Positions 44,785 to 54,971 of a stretch of 64,000 nucleotides of DNA are shown here, piece after piece. A program made the translations under genes and the position numbers. The notes beneath the pieces are model-generated. The model ran no database searches, had not been told where the DNA came from, and was given only the letters and a program-made list of their open reading frames with translations. How positions within the stretch are numbered: position 1 is the stretch's first letter; each line of letters opens with the position of its first letter. Source of the stretch: Bacilli bacterium (GTDB lineage Bacteria; Bacillota; Bacilli; RF39; UBA660); the NCBI GenBank assembly GCA_017525855.1, contig JAFXSE010000118.1:62001-126000 (forward strand), written 5' to 3'.

Positions 44785-46083
44785 ATGAAAGAAAAATTTA
44801 TAAAATCTACAATCATTTTAATTATTGGTGGAATTATAACTAAAATACTTGGAATGATTAACAAAATAGTTTTAACAAGATTTCTAGGTACAGAAGGAAT
44901 AGGTATCTACATGTTAATGCTTCCAACATTTATATTATTTGTAAATCTATCTTCATTTGGTTTTCCAGTTGCCATATCTAAAATGGTAAGTGAAGATGAT
45001 AAAAACAACAAAAGATTAATCTCTACATCCATTTTCTTTGTGCTTTTTCTAAATTTTTTATTAATGCTAATAATTATAATTATTTCAAAATTTCTAACTA
45101 TAAATTTACTTCATGAAAAAAGATGTTACTATGCAATACTTTCTATAAGTTTAGTACTACCATTTGTATCAATATCTAGTATTCTAAGAAGCTACTTCTT
45201 TGGGAAAGAAAAAATGATTCCTCACATAATATCAAATATTACAGAAGATTTAGTTAAAATCGTAATTATTATATTGATACTTCCAAAATTCTTAGCAAAA
45301 GGAGTTGAATTTGCTGTATGTTTTGTAATACTTTCAAATATAGCATCAGAAATAACTTCAATTTTAGTATTATTCCTCTTTCTACCTAAAAACTTTACTT
45401 TAACAAAAAAAGATATTACTCCATCAAGACTATATTTAAAAGAAAGCCTTTCAATAAGTATACCAACTACAGCTACAAGATTAATCGCATCAATTAGTTA
45501 TTTTTTAGAGCCAATTATTCTTACAAGTGTTTTAATACTAGTAGGTTATAAAAACAATTTTATTGTACATGAATATGGTATTTTAAGTGGCTATATAATA
45601 CCAATAATATTATTACCAAGCTTTTTTAGTATGGCAATTAGTCAAGCTCTGCTACCCGTAATAGCAAAAGAATATAAAAGAAAGAATATAAAAGAAGTAA
45701 AGAGAAAGATAAAGCAAGCAATAATCTATTCACTACTTGTTGGAATTCCCTTTACAATAATTCTAATATTTAAGCCAATAATACCATTAAAACTAATCTA
45801 TAACACACAAGAAGGAACAAATTACATAAGATTTCTTGCTCCAATATGTCTATTTCAATACATCCAAGCACCACTATCAAGTGCTTTAGATGGATTAGGT
45901 ATGTCTCATGAAAACTTCAAAGCTAATCTATTTGGAGTACTAATAAGACTTACATTTTTACCACTTTTATCACTACTAAAAATAGGACTATGGGGATTAG
46001 TCCTATCTACAAGCCTTAATATAATTACAGTTACACTAATTAACTTGAATCAAGTACGAAAAAAATTAATTATAAATATATAA
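44785..46083 (+). CDS. spoVB: MOP-superfamily flippase, SpoVB type
   Basis: A 432-residue polytopic protein of the polysaccharide-export/MurJ-like superfamily, with about 12 TM helices. The N-terminal KILGMINKIVLTRFLGTEGI is the SpoVB/YtgP signature. SpoVB is needed for spore cortex synthesis, and relatives flip lipid-linked precursors; this copy could equally serve as a vegetative lipid II flippase. No convincing Shine-Dalgarno is visible before ATG 44785. Its last 18 bases overlap the end of the convergent helD. Confidence 0.82.
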   Translation: MKEKFIKSTIILIIGGIITKILGMINKIVLTRFLGTEGIGIYMLMLPTFILFVNLSSFGFPVAISKMVSEDDKNNKRLISTSIFFVLFLNFLLMLIIIIISKFLTINLLHEKRCYYAILSISLVLPFVSISSILRSYFFGKEKMIPHIISNITEDLVKIVIIILILPKFLAKGVEFAVCFVILSNIASEITSILVLFLFLPKNFTLTKKDITPSRLYLKESLSISIPTTATRLIASISYFLEPIILTSVLILVGYKNNFIVHEYGILSGYIIPIILLPSFFSMAISQALLPVIAKEYKRKNIKEVKRKIKQAIIYSLLVGIPFTIILIFKPIIPLKLIYNTQEGTNYIRFLAPICLFQYIQAPLSSALDGLGMSHENFKANLFGVLIRLTFLPLLSLLKIGLWGLVLSTSLNIITVTLINLNQVRKKLIINI

Positions 46084-48093
46084 TTCATGTTGAGCTCTAG
46101 TACAAGCAACATATAAAAGATGCTTTTCCTCCCTCTTATAGCGAGACTCTGGATCATTATAAACAATAACCCCATCAAACTCTAACCCCTTAGAAAGATA
46201 AGCTGGAATTATTACTAAATCTTTTTTAGACTCCTTTGTATTATCATCAATCAAAGTAACCTCAACATCATCTTTTATCAAGTTATATATTTTAGAAGCA
46301 ATCGCCCCATCTTTAGTAATAATAGCTAATTTTAAATATTCTAATTCCAACATATTTATATCATCTATTAATACTTTTTTTAAATCCACAATATTTCTTC
46401 TTAAAGATACAGGTTTACTATTTTGCCTTCTAATAGCGTTTACATGCTTAAGTCCTAATATTTTATTAGTATACTCAATAATTTGAGGTGAAGAACGATA
46501 AGTTTTATTAAGTTCAATATACTTAGAATCACTAAATATCTTTTCTAAATCCTTTAATGACTTATGTCTATAATATGGATTAATATTTTGATGTATATCA
46601 CCCAAAATAGTAAAAGATGCTTTCTTAAATATTTTAGAAATAATAATATATTGTAATTTACTATAATCTTGTGCTTCATCTATTACTACTTGTCTAATAT
46701 TAGCTTCATATGTAAAACCACATAATACACCCTTCATATAAGCAAATAGTAGGCTATCTTCATAATTTAAAATATCTTTATCAACAAAACTATCTACAAT
46801 AATTTTAGATAACTTAATCTTACAAAACTTACTTAAAAAGAAATGTCTATATATTTCTTTTAAATCTTCACTAAAATTACTGCATTCCCTAAGTAACTTT
46901 CTAAAAGTTAACTTCTTTTTCATTTTACCACTATATAAGCCATAACATATTTTCTCTGCCATTTCATCTAATCTTTCTAAAAGAGGAAACTTATCATACT
47001 TATAATGTAACATTTGATTTAAATCACTTTTAGAAATAATATTTTTCTCTTCTTGTAAATCTTTTTTAAAACCAGTATGACTAATATAAAAATTTAAATA
47101 ATCATCAAAATCCTGAATAATTTCATCACTTTGTTTATATTTAACTAATTCTATATTATCTTCTTTATAAGAATAATAACGTGAAATAAATTCAGAAAAA
47201 GTCTCAACGTCTTTATATTCAGTTACAAAAAAACTTAAATAATCATTAAAAGTAGTTTGTAAAGTATTATCTTCACCAAGTTCTGGGAGTACATTAGATA
47301 TATAATCTGTAAAAATATTATTAGGAGAAAAAATTAAAATATTATTAGAATTTAAATGTTCTAGTCTATAAAGTAGAAAAGCTATTCTATGAAGAGCAAC
47401 ACTTGTTTTTCCACTTCCAGCAATACCTTGAACAATTAAGTTCTTATCCTCTAAATTTCTAATAACTTTATTTTGTTCTTCTTGTATTGTATTTACAACA
47501 TTTCGCATCTTATCACTAGATGAGGTTGCTAAAACCTCTTGTAAAAGTTCATCATCTATATTTAAAGAATTATCAAATACTCCAACCAAGTAATTATCTT
47601 CTATTTTATATTGACGTTTTCTAAGAAGTTGTCCCTCAAACTTACCACCAGGAGCAAAAAAATAACAAGGTCCAGTTTCAAAATCATAAAACAAACTACA
47701 TATTGGACTTCTCCAATCATAAATAATATTATTGTTATCTTCATCTTTTAAATATGTAGTAGATATATATATAAGTTCTTCTTCATCTTCTTCATTATCT
47801 TTATATATAATAGATGCAAAATAAGGTTTACCTTTTATTTTAAGTAATTTTTTCAAATACTTTTCTTTAGTTAAAAGTTGTCTTTCCTCTTCATCTGTAG
47901 ATGCCTTAGCTTGAACAATATCAGCACTATCAAAAGAATTAGAATCTTGCCAAGCTAGACGTTTAAATTCAACTAAATCTTCACTAGATATTTTAACACT
48001 TTTCTCTAGTTCACCAATTGTATCATCTAATTTTTTACTTACCTCTTTTAAATGTTTCTTTTCATCTTTTTCATCTTCTTTTGTTATTGCCAT
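46066..48093 (-). CDS. helD: RNA polymerase recycling helicase HelD
   Basis: HelD is a UvrD-like SF1 protein that pulls stalled RNA polymerase off DNA. The 675-residue protein has the HelD-specific N-terminal coiled arm (about 1-90), YDWRSPICSLFYDFETGP and GQLLRKRQYKI, Walker A VQGIAGSGKTSVALHR (223-230 core), the DEAQDYSKLQY box, GDIHQNINPYY and a C-terminal LLYVACTRAQHELYIY. It is not a repair helicase of the PcrA type. Convergent with spoVB, with no terminator of its own between. Confidence 0.9.
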   Translation of the reverse strand: MAITKEDEKDEKKHLKEVSKKLDDTIGELEKSVKISSEDLVEFKRLAWQDSNSFDSADIVQAKASTDEEERQLLTKEKYLKKLLKIKGKPYFASIIYKDNEEDEEELIYISTTYLKDEDNNNIIYDWRSPICSLFYDFETGPCYFFAPGGKFEGQLLRKRQYKIEDNYLVGVFDNSLNIDDELLQEVLATSSSDKMRNVVNTIQEEQNKVIRNLEDKNLIVQGIAGSGKTSVALHRIAFLLYRLEHLNSNNILIFSPNNIFTDYISNVLPELGEDNTLQTTFNDYLSFFVTEYKDVETFSEFISRYYSYKEDNIELVKYKQSDEIIQDFDDYLNFYISHTGFKKDLQEEKNIISKSDLNQMLHYKYDKFPLLERLDEMAEKICYGLYSGKMKKKLTFRKLLRECSNFSEDLKEIYRHFFLSKFCKIKLSKIIVDSFVDKDILNYEDSLLFAYMKGVLCGFTYEANIRQVVIDEAQDYSKLQYIIISKIFKKASFTILGDIHQNINPYYRHKSLKDLEKIFSDSKYIELNKTYRSSPQIIEYTNKILGLKHVNAIRRQNSKPVSLRRNIVDLKKVLIDDINMLELEYLKLAIITKDGAIASKIYNLIKDDVEVTLIDDNTKESKKDLVIIPAYLSKGLEFDGVIVYNDPESRYKREEKHLLYVACTRAQHELYIYN

Positions 48094-48163
48094 ATTATCA
48101 CCATAATTTAATATACCATAGTTTTATTATTGTAGAAAATAAACTTTACAAAAAAGTGTAAAC

Positions 48164-48186
48164 AAAAAAGCATGCAAAAGCATGTT
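48164..48186 (-). terminator. Terminator of the phosphohexomutase gene
   Basis: Minus-strand CATGC, a loop of TTTT, GCATG, then CTTTTTTG (48164-48184). A short stem, but with a clear T tract. Confidence 0.65.
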
Positions 48187-49572
48187 TTATTTATTATTTA
48201 ATTTAGTAACTAAATCTGTAAATTCACTTTGTAACTCTTGCAATCTTTCTTCAGTCTTAGCTTCAAATCTCATAGTTAAATTTGGCCCAGTATTAGATGC
48301 CCTAACTAATGCCCATCCATCATCAAATAATGCTTTAACACCATCTATATCTAGATATTTATATCCTTTTTCTATGACATAATCTTTTACTTTACTAATA
48401 ATATCAAATTTAATTTCATCATCAGTTTTCACTTTTATTTCATCAGTAGAAATATATTTAGGAATATCCTCTAGCATTTCATCTAAACTCTTATCACTTC
48501 TTGATAATAATTCAAGTAATCTAAGTCCTGCATAAAGTCCTGAATCAAATCCTAAAAAACGATCATTAAAATAAACATGTCCAGAAAGTTCAGCACCTAT
48601 TGGTAATTTATGATTATAAACAGCAGCTCTAGTATAAGAATTACCTGTTCTTGAACACTCACATTCTCCACCTAAACTATTAATAACATCTTCTACTGCC
48701 TTACTACACTTAACATCATACAAAAATCTTTTTCTTTCTACTTTATTAAATATATCTTTAATCATCAATATCAAATAATAATCCATTGGAACAAACTTAC
48801 CACTATTTGAAATAACTCCAAGTCTATCACCATCACCATCAAAACCAAGACCAACGTCAGCTTTTACTTCTAAAACCTTTTCTTTTAACATTGTTAAATT
48901 TTCTTCTACAGAAGGATCAGGGTGATGATTAGGAAAACGCCCATCATTACCACAACAAATTGGAATAACCTCCACAGGGAATAAATTATATAACTCTTCT
49001 GCAATTATACTAGTAGTACCATCTCCTGCATCAATAACCGCTTTAATTCTTTTATTTCCAAATGATAAAGATTGTTTAAATAAATCAATATATTCGTCCT
49101 TTATATCATAAGTACTAACCTTACCCTCACCAGTTCTAAAATTACCATTAGACATATAATCATAAAAATCTTGAATTTCTTTTCCTTTAGAATTACCACA
49201 CGTATTTAAAGTATTTAACGAAAATTTAAATCCATTATCATCTTTAGGATTATGGCTAGCAGTAACCATAATACCAGATTGAATATTAAGTCTAATACTG
49301 GCAAAATAATACATTGGTGTAGTACAAAGCCCTAAACTAACAATTTCAACACCAGTCTCTTTTAGTCCTAGTGTTAAAGCCTTATATAGCTTAGGAGAAG
49401 ATAATCTATTATCGTGTCCTATCAAACATCTAACTAAGCCTAAATCTTGTATTTTACTACCAAAAGCAAGTCCAATAGTATAAGCAACACTCTCATCAAT
49501 ATCAGATGGATATACTCCTCTAATATCATATTCTCTAAATATTTTTCTGTTTATATTTTTGTTTATTTCCAT
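48187..49572 (-). CDS. Phosphomannomutase/phosphoglucomutase
   Basis: An alpha-D-phosphohexomutase of 461 residues, closest to the ManB/AlgC group (interconverts mannose- or glucose-6-P and -1-P). It has FREYDIRGVYPSDI, catalytic Ser106 in TASHNPKDDNGFK, the Mg site GFDGDGDRLGV, the sugar loop ELSGHVYF and the phosphate-binding RASNTGPNLTMRFEA. Its product would feed nucleotide-sugar synthesis for surface glycans. The start lies 38 bases inside the preceding gene. Confidence 0.92.
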   Translation of the reverse strand: MEINKNINRKIFREYDIRGVYPSDIDESVAYTIGLAFGSKIQDLGLVRCLIGHDNRLSSPKLYKALTLGLKETGVEIVSLGLCTTPMYYFASIRLNIQSGIMVTASHNPKDDNGFKFSLNTLNTCGNSKGKEIQDFYDYMSNGNFRTGEGKVSTYDIKDEYIDLFKQSLSFGNKRIKAVIDAGDGTTSIIAEELYNLFPVEVIPICCGNDGRFPNHHPDPSVEENLTMLKEKVLEVKADVGLGFDGDGDRLGVISNSGKFVPMDYYLILMIKDIFNKVERKRFLYDVKCSKAVEDVINSLGGECECSRTGNSYTRAAVYNHKLPIGAELSGHVYFNDRFLGFDSGLYAGLRLLELLSRSDKSLDEMLEDIPKYISTDEIKVKTDDEIKFDIISKVKDYVIEKGYKYLDIDGVKALFDDGWALVRASNTGPNLTMRFEAKTEERLQELQSEFTDLVTKLNNK

Positions 49573-50398
49573 TATTATTCTCCTTACTATTCTTATTAGA
49601 AACTTTTCTTTTAATATTTCTAGTAGTATTTACCACTTTATCCTTAGTATTATTAATAACTCTGCCAGTCTTTACTATTGTTTTCTTAACCCCTTTTAAC
49701 AAAGCTTTAAACTGTTTAAAACTATCCTTATTTGTTCCTTCTAGATAAGGAAAAGCTTTTAACAAAGCATTATATAAAGTAGCATTCTTTTTAATTCTAT
49801 CTAAAGCTTTTGCTCTTGCTAACTCTGTATGATCTGTACTTTTATGATTATAGTTTTCTATATCTTCAATTGTAATTCTAATATTAATTAATGTTACAGC
49901 GGTAATTATTAAATCTGCCATAAAAACTATAAAAAATAGTATTGCTATTAATAAAAGTACAGATGGAGAAAATAATCCAAAAAACTTTTCTAACAAAGGA
50001 TATAAAACATATGCTATTAATAAACCTGCAAAACCAAACAAAAATGAATTTGATAAACATATTCTTCCATCAACATTAAACTTTTGACTTGAATAGTCCC
50101 ACCATCTTATTTTAAATAGCTTTTCCATAATCCAACTAGTAAAATATTCAATAACAGAACAAACAATAACAGTAAATGCAAATAAAGCACCAGGATAATC
50201 AAAATACTTTTGAGATAATGCAATAATTAGAATAGCTCCAACCCCATAAATAGGTACATAAGGTCCAAATAGAAACCCTCTATTCCACTCTAAATATTTA
50301 TCTATAATTGAACAATATATTACTTCACAAATATAACCTAATACACTTATCACAAAAAAAATCATAAATACATATGACAAAGTATAAAGTATGCTCAT
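49535..50398 (-). CDS. CmpB-family (putative ABC transporter type) membrane protein
   Basis: A 287-residue protein with about five TM helices (residues 1-190) and the family pattern GYICEVIYCSI, NRGFLFGPYVPIYGVGA, KLFKIRWWDYSSQKFNVDGR and ICL. The C-terminal 100 residues are basic and partly disordered. The family is labelled a putative ABC permease, but no ATPase partner is here and no transport has been shown that I know of. ATG 50398 is chosen with GGTGG upstream. It overlaps the phosphohexomutase start. Confidence 0.78.
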   Translation of the reverse strand: MSILYTLSYVFMIFFVISVLGYICEVIYCSIIDKYLEWNRGFLFGPYVPIYGVGAILIIALSQKYFDYPGALFAFTVIVCSVIEYFTSWIMEKLFKIRWWDYSSQKFNVDGRICLSNSFLFGFAGLLIAYVLYPLLEKFFGLFSPSVLLLIAILFFIVFMADLIITAVTLINIRITIEDIENYNHKSTDHTELARAKALDRIKKNATLYNALLKAFPYLEGTNKDSFKQFKALLKGVKKTIVKTGRVINNTKDKVVNTTRNIKRKVSNKNSKENNNGNKQKYKQKNI

Positions 50399-50440
50399 AT
50401 CTACCACCATTATAATGGTATCACGTTCAAAATGTAATGT

Positions 50441-50470
50441 CAAAAAAAAAAAAAAGAGTATTACTACTCT
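50441..50470 (-). terminator. Terminator of the 981-residue gene
   Basis: AGAGTA/TACTCT (50455-50460, 50465-50470) with a 4-nt loop, followed on the minus strand by about 13 T. Confidence 0.88.
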
Positions 50471-50480
50471 CTTTATTTTA

Positions 50481-53426
50481 TTATTTTAAATTTAAAACTT
50501 TTGGTGCACCATCATTCATAGTAGGATTAGTAACCATATCATTAATAATACTATCAACAATTTCTTCATTATTAGGATCAGGTAACTCAGCATCTGGCAT
50601 TACAGCACCACTACCATCAAGCGTCTCATCCTTATAAGTATTCATCAATGTACCATCTTCTAAAACTACACCATCATTATACGTAACAACAGTATCATCT
50701 ACTTGATAACTTTCTTCTTCACTTTCCAAATAATCATCAAGAGCAATTTCATATTCTAAAATGTCATCTTTACTAGTAGAGTCCTCTTTATCATCCACTA
50801 TTTCATCTGAAGAACGATCAGGTAATATAACTTGATCCAAAATATCATCTAAAGCTATTTCTTGATCTTGAGGTGCAACACTATCAGTAATATCTTGATC
50901 AGATATATAATTAGAATCTAAAGTATCATCAGAATCATCAACATAATCACTATTATCATAAACAGGAACTTGTTGTTCAGTATAGTTTAAACTACTATCA
51001 TCATTAACTTTAGTATCTTGAATATCTTTATCTTCTTCTTTTACTTCTTTTTCTTCTGTTTCTTCTTTTTCTATTACGACACCATTAGTATTAATATTAT
51101 AAGAATCATAATTAGACACATCAACATCTTGAAGTTCAATATTATAATCATCCATCTTATATAATTCTTCTGTAATTAAATCCCTATAATTAGATACTTG
51201 TGGTAAATTATCTTCTTCTCCATATGCACGACTTACATAATAATTACTATTCTGAATCTTAACAATCTCATCAATCTTCTTATCAATAATTTGATCATAT
51301 AACCCCTCAAAATAATCATTTTCTTCTTTATTAAACTGATTGTCAACTGTAATATTCATATTCTTCATAGCTTCAATAAACTCTAATACTGATAACTTAT
51401 AAGATTCTATATTTTCATAATTATTATCTATTCCAGAAAAATCTTTTCTTACCATATCATAAAACTTTATCATGTATTCTTGTTTAACTTCTTTAGAATC
51501 ATTACTATTCATTTCAGTAAATAAAGTATCATATTTATTATAGAAATCAAATCCTTCTTGAGAAGTAAACATATTAGCTTTAAATAAATTTTTACTTTGA
51601 ATGTTATGAGCAAGAGCATCTTGCTTAATAGCATATCTAAATTCTGCTTTTAATAATGGACTATCTAATATATCATTACCAAAAATAGCTTGAATATCAT
51701 TTGCTTCAATATCATTATACATTAGATACTCACTAACAATCTCATCATAAGTATGAGCAAGTTTTGTACCCTTATCTCCTTCAATAAAATCATTAGCAAC
51801 CCTAACATTATATCCAACAAGAGACTTTCCAGTATTAGAAATAAAGTTATAACGTACATTATTCTTATTCTCTAAAGCTTTTAAAACATCTTCTGTTGTT
51901 TTACAACTTATAATTTCTCGAGTATCATCATTAATTATTTGCCTATTATTTGAATCATTTTGTGAATCTTCTTTACTATTTTTATCTTCATAATCTTTTA
52001 TATTCTTCTTATCATTATATAAACCAATAGCAATACCAATTGCAACAACCCCCCCAGTTACAAAAGCAACTAACTTCTTCCAATGTTTTTTTATTTTATT
52101 CTTTATTTTAGTAAAAATACTAACTTTTTGTTTTTCTTCTTTAGTATCATGAGATTTAGTATTTACAACTTTCTTATCTTCTATTTCACTATCATCTTTT
52201 TCATTATTAGGATCTTTTTTTTGAGAACCATTAATACTTGGTAATGGTCTAATATTTTTCTTTTCTTTATTAAAAGCAGTAGGATGAATTATAGCAGGAA
52301 GTTTTTTCTCTCTTGCACTTTCCATATATTTATCCCAGTTTTCAATAAGTTCACTACCAGTAGTTGCAACAACAAATTTATATGATAATAACTTTCTTAC
52401 ACTTTTAAGTTTTAATCTTTTAGCTTCTTTTACCATTTCAAGACTAGCAACATCTAACCCTACATTCTTAACAGTACCATCATTATAGAATAAAATTGCT
52501 TGTTTAAACTCTTGATTACCTTCACCAATGAATCTATATAATACTATCTTAGTTACTCTCTTTTCGTCCTTAACATTTTTTTCATCACTAGATACCTTAG
52601 GAGTATCTTTTTTCAAATCATCATTTTTATTAGTGTTGTTACCACCATTATAATATTGATTCTTATGTTCATTATAAATCTTCTCAAACTCATCACGGCT
52701 AACTAAACTAAAACTTGGATATAGCTGATAAGTGACTTTAATATTCTTATTTTGAGCTAATTTTTCTGCTTTTCTCAATGATATTCTTTCATAATTAGTA
52801 CCATCATCTTGCTTTTTGTTATAAATAACATATGCTTCATCATTATCATAACCACTACCCAAATAGAAATGTAGAGACTCTATTTCATCTACTTTTGCAT
52901 TTAATTCTTTATCTAAATCAGCATACTCATCAGTTATATATATTTTATTTTTCTTAACTAATTTATCATAATTATATATTTTTTGACTTAAAACATATTC
53001 TAATTCTTTATAAGGACAACTATATGTTTCAACTTTACCAGTACTTGTATAAATATCTACAACAGCCAAATCAATATCATTTTCTTTTATTCTACTTACA
53101 TATACTTCTTTTACCTTTTCAATGATATCTTCCTCAAAATTAACTGTTTCTGAATCAAGAGACTTAATAACATCTTTTTTTAGTAAATATCTTTTTTCTT
53201 TTCTCCATTGCTTTTTATTATTCATAAAATCATTATAATTAGATATTTTAAGTTTTAAATCAGTTTTCCATGCTGGAAGAATTAAACTATTATTAACCGG
53301 ATTAATAGTAGATACTTTTTCTTTCGTACCATCTTCATAAGTTATATATGCATATGAAACAACAACATCACGTTTATTATATTTAGTTAAATAAAATTCC
53401 ATTCTAATACTTTGGGCTTTTTTCAT
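50481..53426 (-). CDS. Large single-TM protein with acidic C-terminal half
   Basis: Unknown 981-residue protein. Residues 1-240 are a mixed alpha/beta domain, and a related module appears again at about 300-390: VVVSYAYITYEDGTKEKVST is echoed by KQAILFYNDGTVKNVGLDVA. After a Lys-rich linker, KNKIKKHWKKLVAFVTGGVV followed by AIGIAIGLY (about 455-485) is the single TM helix. Positive charge before it puts the N-half inside. The outer part has a helical domain (about 510-760) and then a repetitive, very acidic tail rich in Asp. No known family recognised. AAGGAGG precedes the ATG; 14 bases after the 392-residue gene. Confidence 0.75.
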   Translation of the reverse strand: MKKAQSIRMEFYLTKYNKRDVVVSYAYITYEDGTKEKVSTINPVNNSLILPAWKTDLKLKISNYNDFMNNKKQWRKEKRYLLKKDVIKSLDSETVNFEEDIIEKVKEVYVSRIKENDIDLAVVDIYTSTGKVETYSCPYKELEYVLSQKIYNYDKLVKKNKIYITDEYADLDKELNAKVDEIESLHFYLGSGYDNDEAYVIYNKKQDDGTNYERISLRKAEKLAQNKNIKVTYQLYPSFSLVSRDEFEKIYNEHKNQYYNGGNNTNKNDDLKKDTPKVSSDEKNVKDEKRVTKIVLYRFIGEGNQEFKQAILFYNDGTVKNVGLDVASLEMVKEAKRLKLKSVRKLLSYKFVVATTGSELIENWDKYMESAREKKLPAIIHPTAFNKEKKNIRPLPSINGSQKKDPNNEKDDSEIEDKKVVNTKSHDTKEEKQKVSIFTKIKNKIKKHWKKLVAFVTGGVVAIGIAIGLYNDKKNIKDYEDKNSKEDSQNDSNNRQIINDDTREIISCKTTEDVLKALENKNNVRYNFISNTGKSLVGYNVRVANDFIEGDKGTKLAHTYDEIVSEYLMYNDIEANDIQAIFGNDILDSPLLKAEFRYAIKQDALAHNIQSKNLFKANMFTSQEGFDFYNKYDTLFTEMNSNDSKEVKQEYMIKFYDMVRKDFSGIDNNYENIESYKLSVLEFIEAMKNMNITVDNQFNKEENDYFEGLYDQIIDKKIDEIVKIQNSNYYVSRAYGEEDNLPQVSNYRDLITEELYKMDDYNIELQDVDVSNYDSYNINTNGVVIEKEETEEKEVKEEDKDIQDTKVNDDSSLNYTEQQVPVYDNSDYVDDSDDTLDSNYISDQDITDSVAPQDQEIALDDILDQVILPDRSSDEIVDDKEDSTSKDDILEYEIALDDYLESEEESYQVDDTVVTYNDGVVLEDGTLMNTYKDETLDGSGAVMPDAELPDPNNEEIVDSIINDMVTNPTMNDGAPKVLNLK

Positions 53427-53440
53427 AAAATATATCCTCC

Positions 53441-54619
53441 TTAATTATAAGTTCTAGTACGAACGCTTGCATAACAAGCAGTTGCATATACGTTTTCTTT
53501 AATACTAAATTCTTCTTTTTGTTTATAAACAACATAGAAGTTTACATTTTTACTAACTTTATTAGAACATTGTGCTGTAAATGAAGTAACTTTTTCCATT
53601 GGATAATTATACTTATATGAGTCATAGTAATGAACACTTCCTTCAGTACCTAAATACTTATAGTATTCATTACCACCAAACCTTGGAGTACTCTCAGTTG
53701 AAATTTGTCCTCTATAAGTCCAGTTATTTGTTGTCTTCTTATTTAACGATAAGATTTCTTCATAATTTCCTTGAGTTCTAAATATATTGTTGCTGACAAC
53801 TACATAGTTATAGTTACTGCACACAGTCTTAGTTTCATGTTTAATATATTTTAAAGCTGTATGTTCAGTATAAGACGGTGTACTCTTAGTACCAACAACT
53901 TCTTTTCTAGTATAAATTTTTACTTCTTTTAAACAATTAGTATCATTAATATCACAAGTTACTGCTTTAGTATCACAAGATGTTCTCTGATAACTTTGCC
54001 ATTTACTAAATTCACTAAGTACTTTTTGTGGTGCTTTACTCACATCAGTATCAGTACTTTCTGTAGGTTGTTGTATAACTACTTGATTATCATGATTACT
54101 AGAATTAGAATCTAAAGTTTTATTATCAACATTATCTTGTTTTTCACAAAGTACAGTATCTTTACAATAATCATAATTTGAAACATATATTAATTTATCA
54201 CGATTAGAACCACCACATTTTAAATATGTTTTCATAGTATAATTATCCTGATTCTTAGTTAATTTAACATAAGACTTATCAACATCACAAACAGTATTAG
54301 AAATCTTAATTTCATCACTCTTCTTAGCTTTTATTAACTCACCTAAAGTAACTTTTTCACTTTGATTATTAACAGTTGGAATATTATCCTTATTAAAATA
54401 ATTAAGTCCTGCAGTTTGTAACTTATTTAATGAACTAGTAGTAATCTTAACAGTCTCAACAGATACAGTTTTCTCCTTTTCCACCTTTTTAGGTTTCTTA
54501 TATGATAAAAATTTAGGAACTATCCATATAAGAATAACAATAATAGTTAATATCAAAAATATTTTTAATATTAAACTACGTAAAGAATAATTAGAATTAT
54601 TATAATCCTCAGTATACAT
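53441..54619 (-). CDS. Membrane-anchored Cys-containing surface protein
   Basis: Unknown 392-residue protein with one N-terminal TM helix (about 15-38, ILKIFLILTIIVILIWIV) and a large Thr/Lys/Asn-rich outside domain. Residues 60-135 (LNKLQTAGLNYFNKDNIPTV, TLGELIKAKKS, CDVDKSYVKLTK and YLKCGG) look like a pseudopilin-type helix-plus-sheet with a disulfide. About a dozen Cys follow, including CDTKAVTCDINDTNC. Likely a disulfide-stabilised surface protein. It is first in an operon with the 981-residue protein, suggesting a complex. GGGGG precedes the ATG. Confidence 0.72.
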   Translation of the reverse strand: MYTEDYNNSNYSLRSLILKIFLILTIIVILIWIVPKFLSYKKPKKVEKEKTVSVETVKITTSSLNKLQTAGLNYFNKDNIPTVNNQSEKVTLGELIKAKKSDEIKISNTVCDVDKSYVKLTKNQDNYTMKTYLKCGGSNRDKLIYVSNYDYCKDTVLCEKQDNVDNKTLDSNSSNHDNQVVIQQPTESTDTDVSKAPQKVLSEFSKWQSYQRTSCDTKAVTCDINDTNCLKEVKIYTRKEVVGTKSTPSYTEHTALKYIKHETKTVCSNYNYVVVSNNIFRTQGNYEEILSLNKKTTNNWTYRGQISTESTPRFGGNEYYKYLGTEGSVHYYDSYKYNYPMEKVTSFTAQCSNKVSKNVNFYVVYKQKEEFSIKENVYATACYASVRTRTYN

Positions 54620-54701
54620 ATATAATACCCCCTAGAACGCCATATATATTAACATAAAAAACGTTTTTTGTCAATAGAATGATAATATTAAAGGCAAACA
54701 A

Positions 54702-54731
54702 ACAAAAAAAGGAAATACTTAAATTTCCTTT
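54702..54731 (-). terminator. Terminator of the Phe T-box operon
   Basis: AAAGGAAAT/ATTTCCTTT (54708-54716, 54723-54731) followed on the minus strand by a run of T. Confidence 0.85.
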
Positions 54732-54970
54732 ATCTTTACAATTGTTGTACCAGTATTAATAACATCTACTTGAAAGCTTTCAACACTCTTATTTTTTCTT
54801 AAATATTCATGAACTGCCTTTCTTAGTATTCCATCACCAATACCATGAATAATTACAACAGTATAATTCTTACTTTTAATATTATCTAATATAAATTCAT
54901 CAACCTTATATACTGCATATTCACGATCAAAACCATGTAAATCTATCTTAGGATAACTCGAAAGTATCAT
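54719..54970 (-). CDS. Stand-alone Smr domain protein
   Basis: An 83-residue Smr domain: KIDLHGFDREYAVYKVDEFI holds the LDLHG-type motif and VVIIHGIGDGILRKAVHEYL the HGxGxG motif. Smr domains are nucleases or nucleic-acid-binding units found at the end of MutS2 or alone. Here only the Smr part is present, with no MutS2 remnant, and it starts one base after pheT. Last gene of the operon. Confidence 0.88.
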   Translation of the reverse strand: MILSSYPKIDLHGFDREYAVYKVDEFILDNIKSKNYTVVIIHGIGDGILRKAVHEYLRKNKSVESFQVDVINTGTTIVKIKEI

Positions 54971-54971
54971 A

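Noticed and set aside
50406..50419. Palindrome ACCATTATAATGGT as operator of the CmpB-family gene
   Set aside because: It overlaps a possible -10 box but no -35 at proper distance is found, and the palindrome is short; not enough to call a site.
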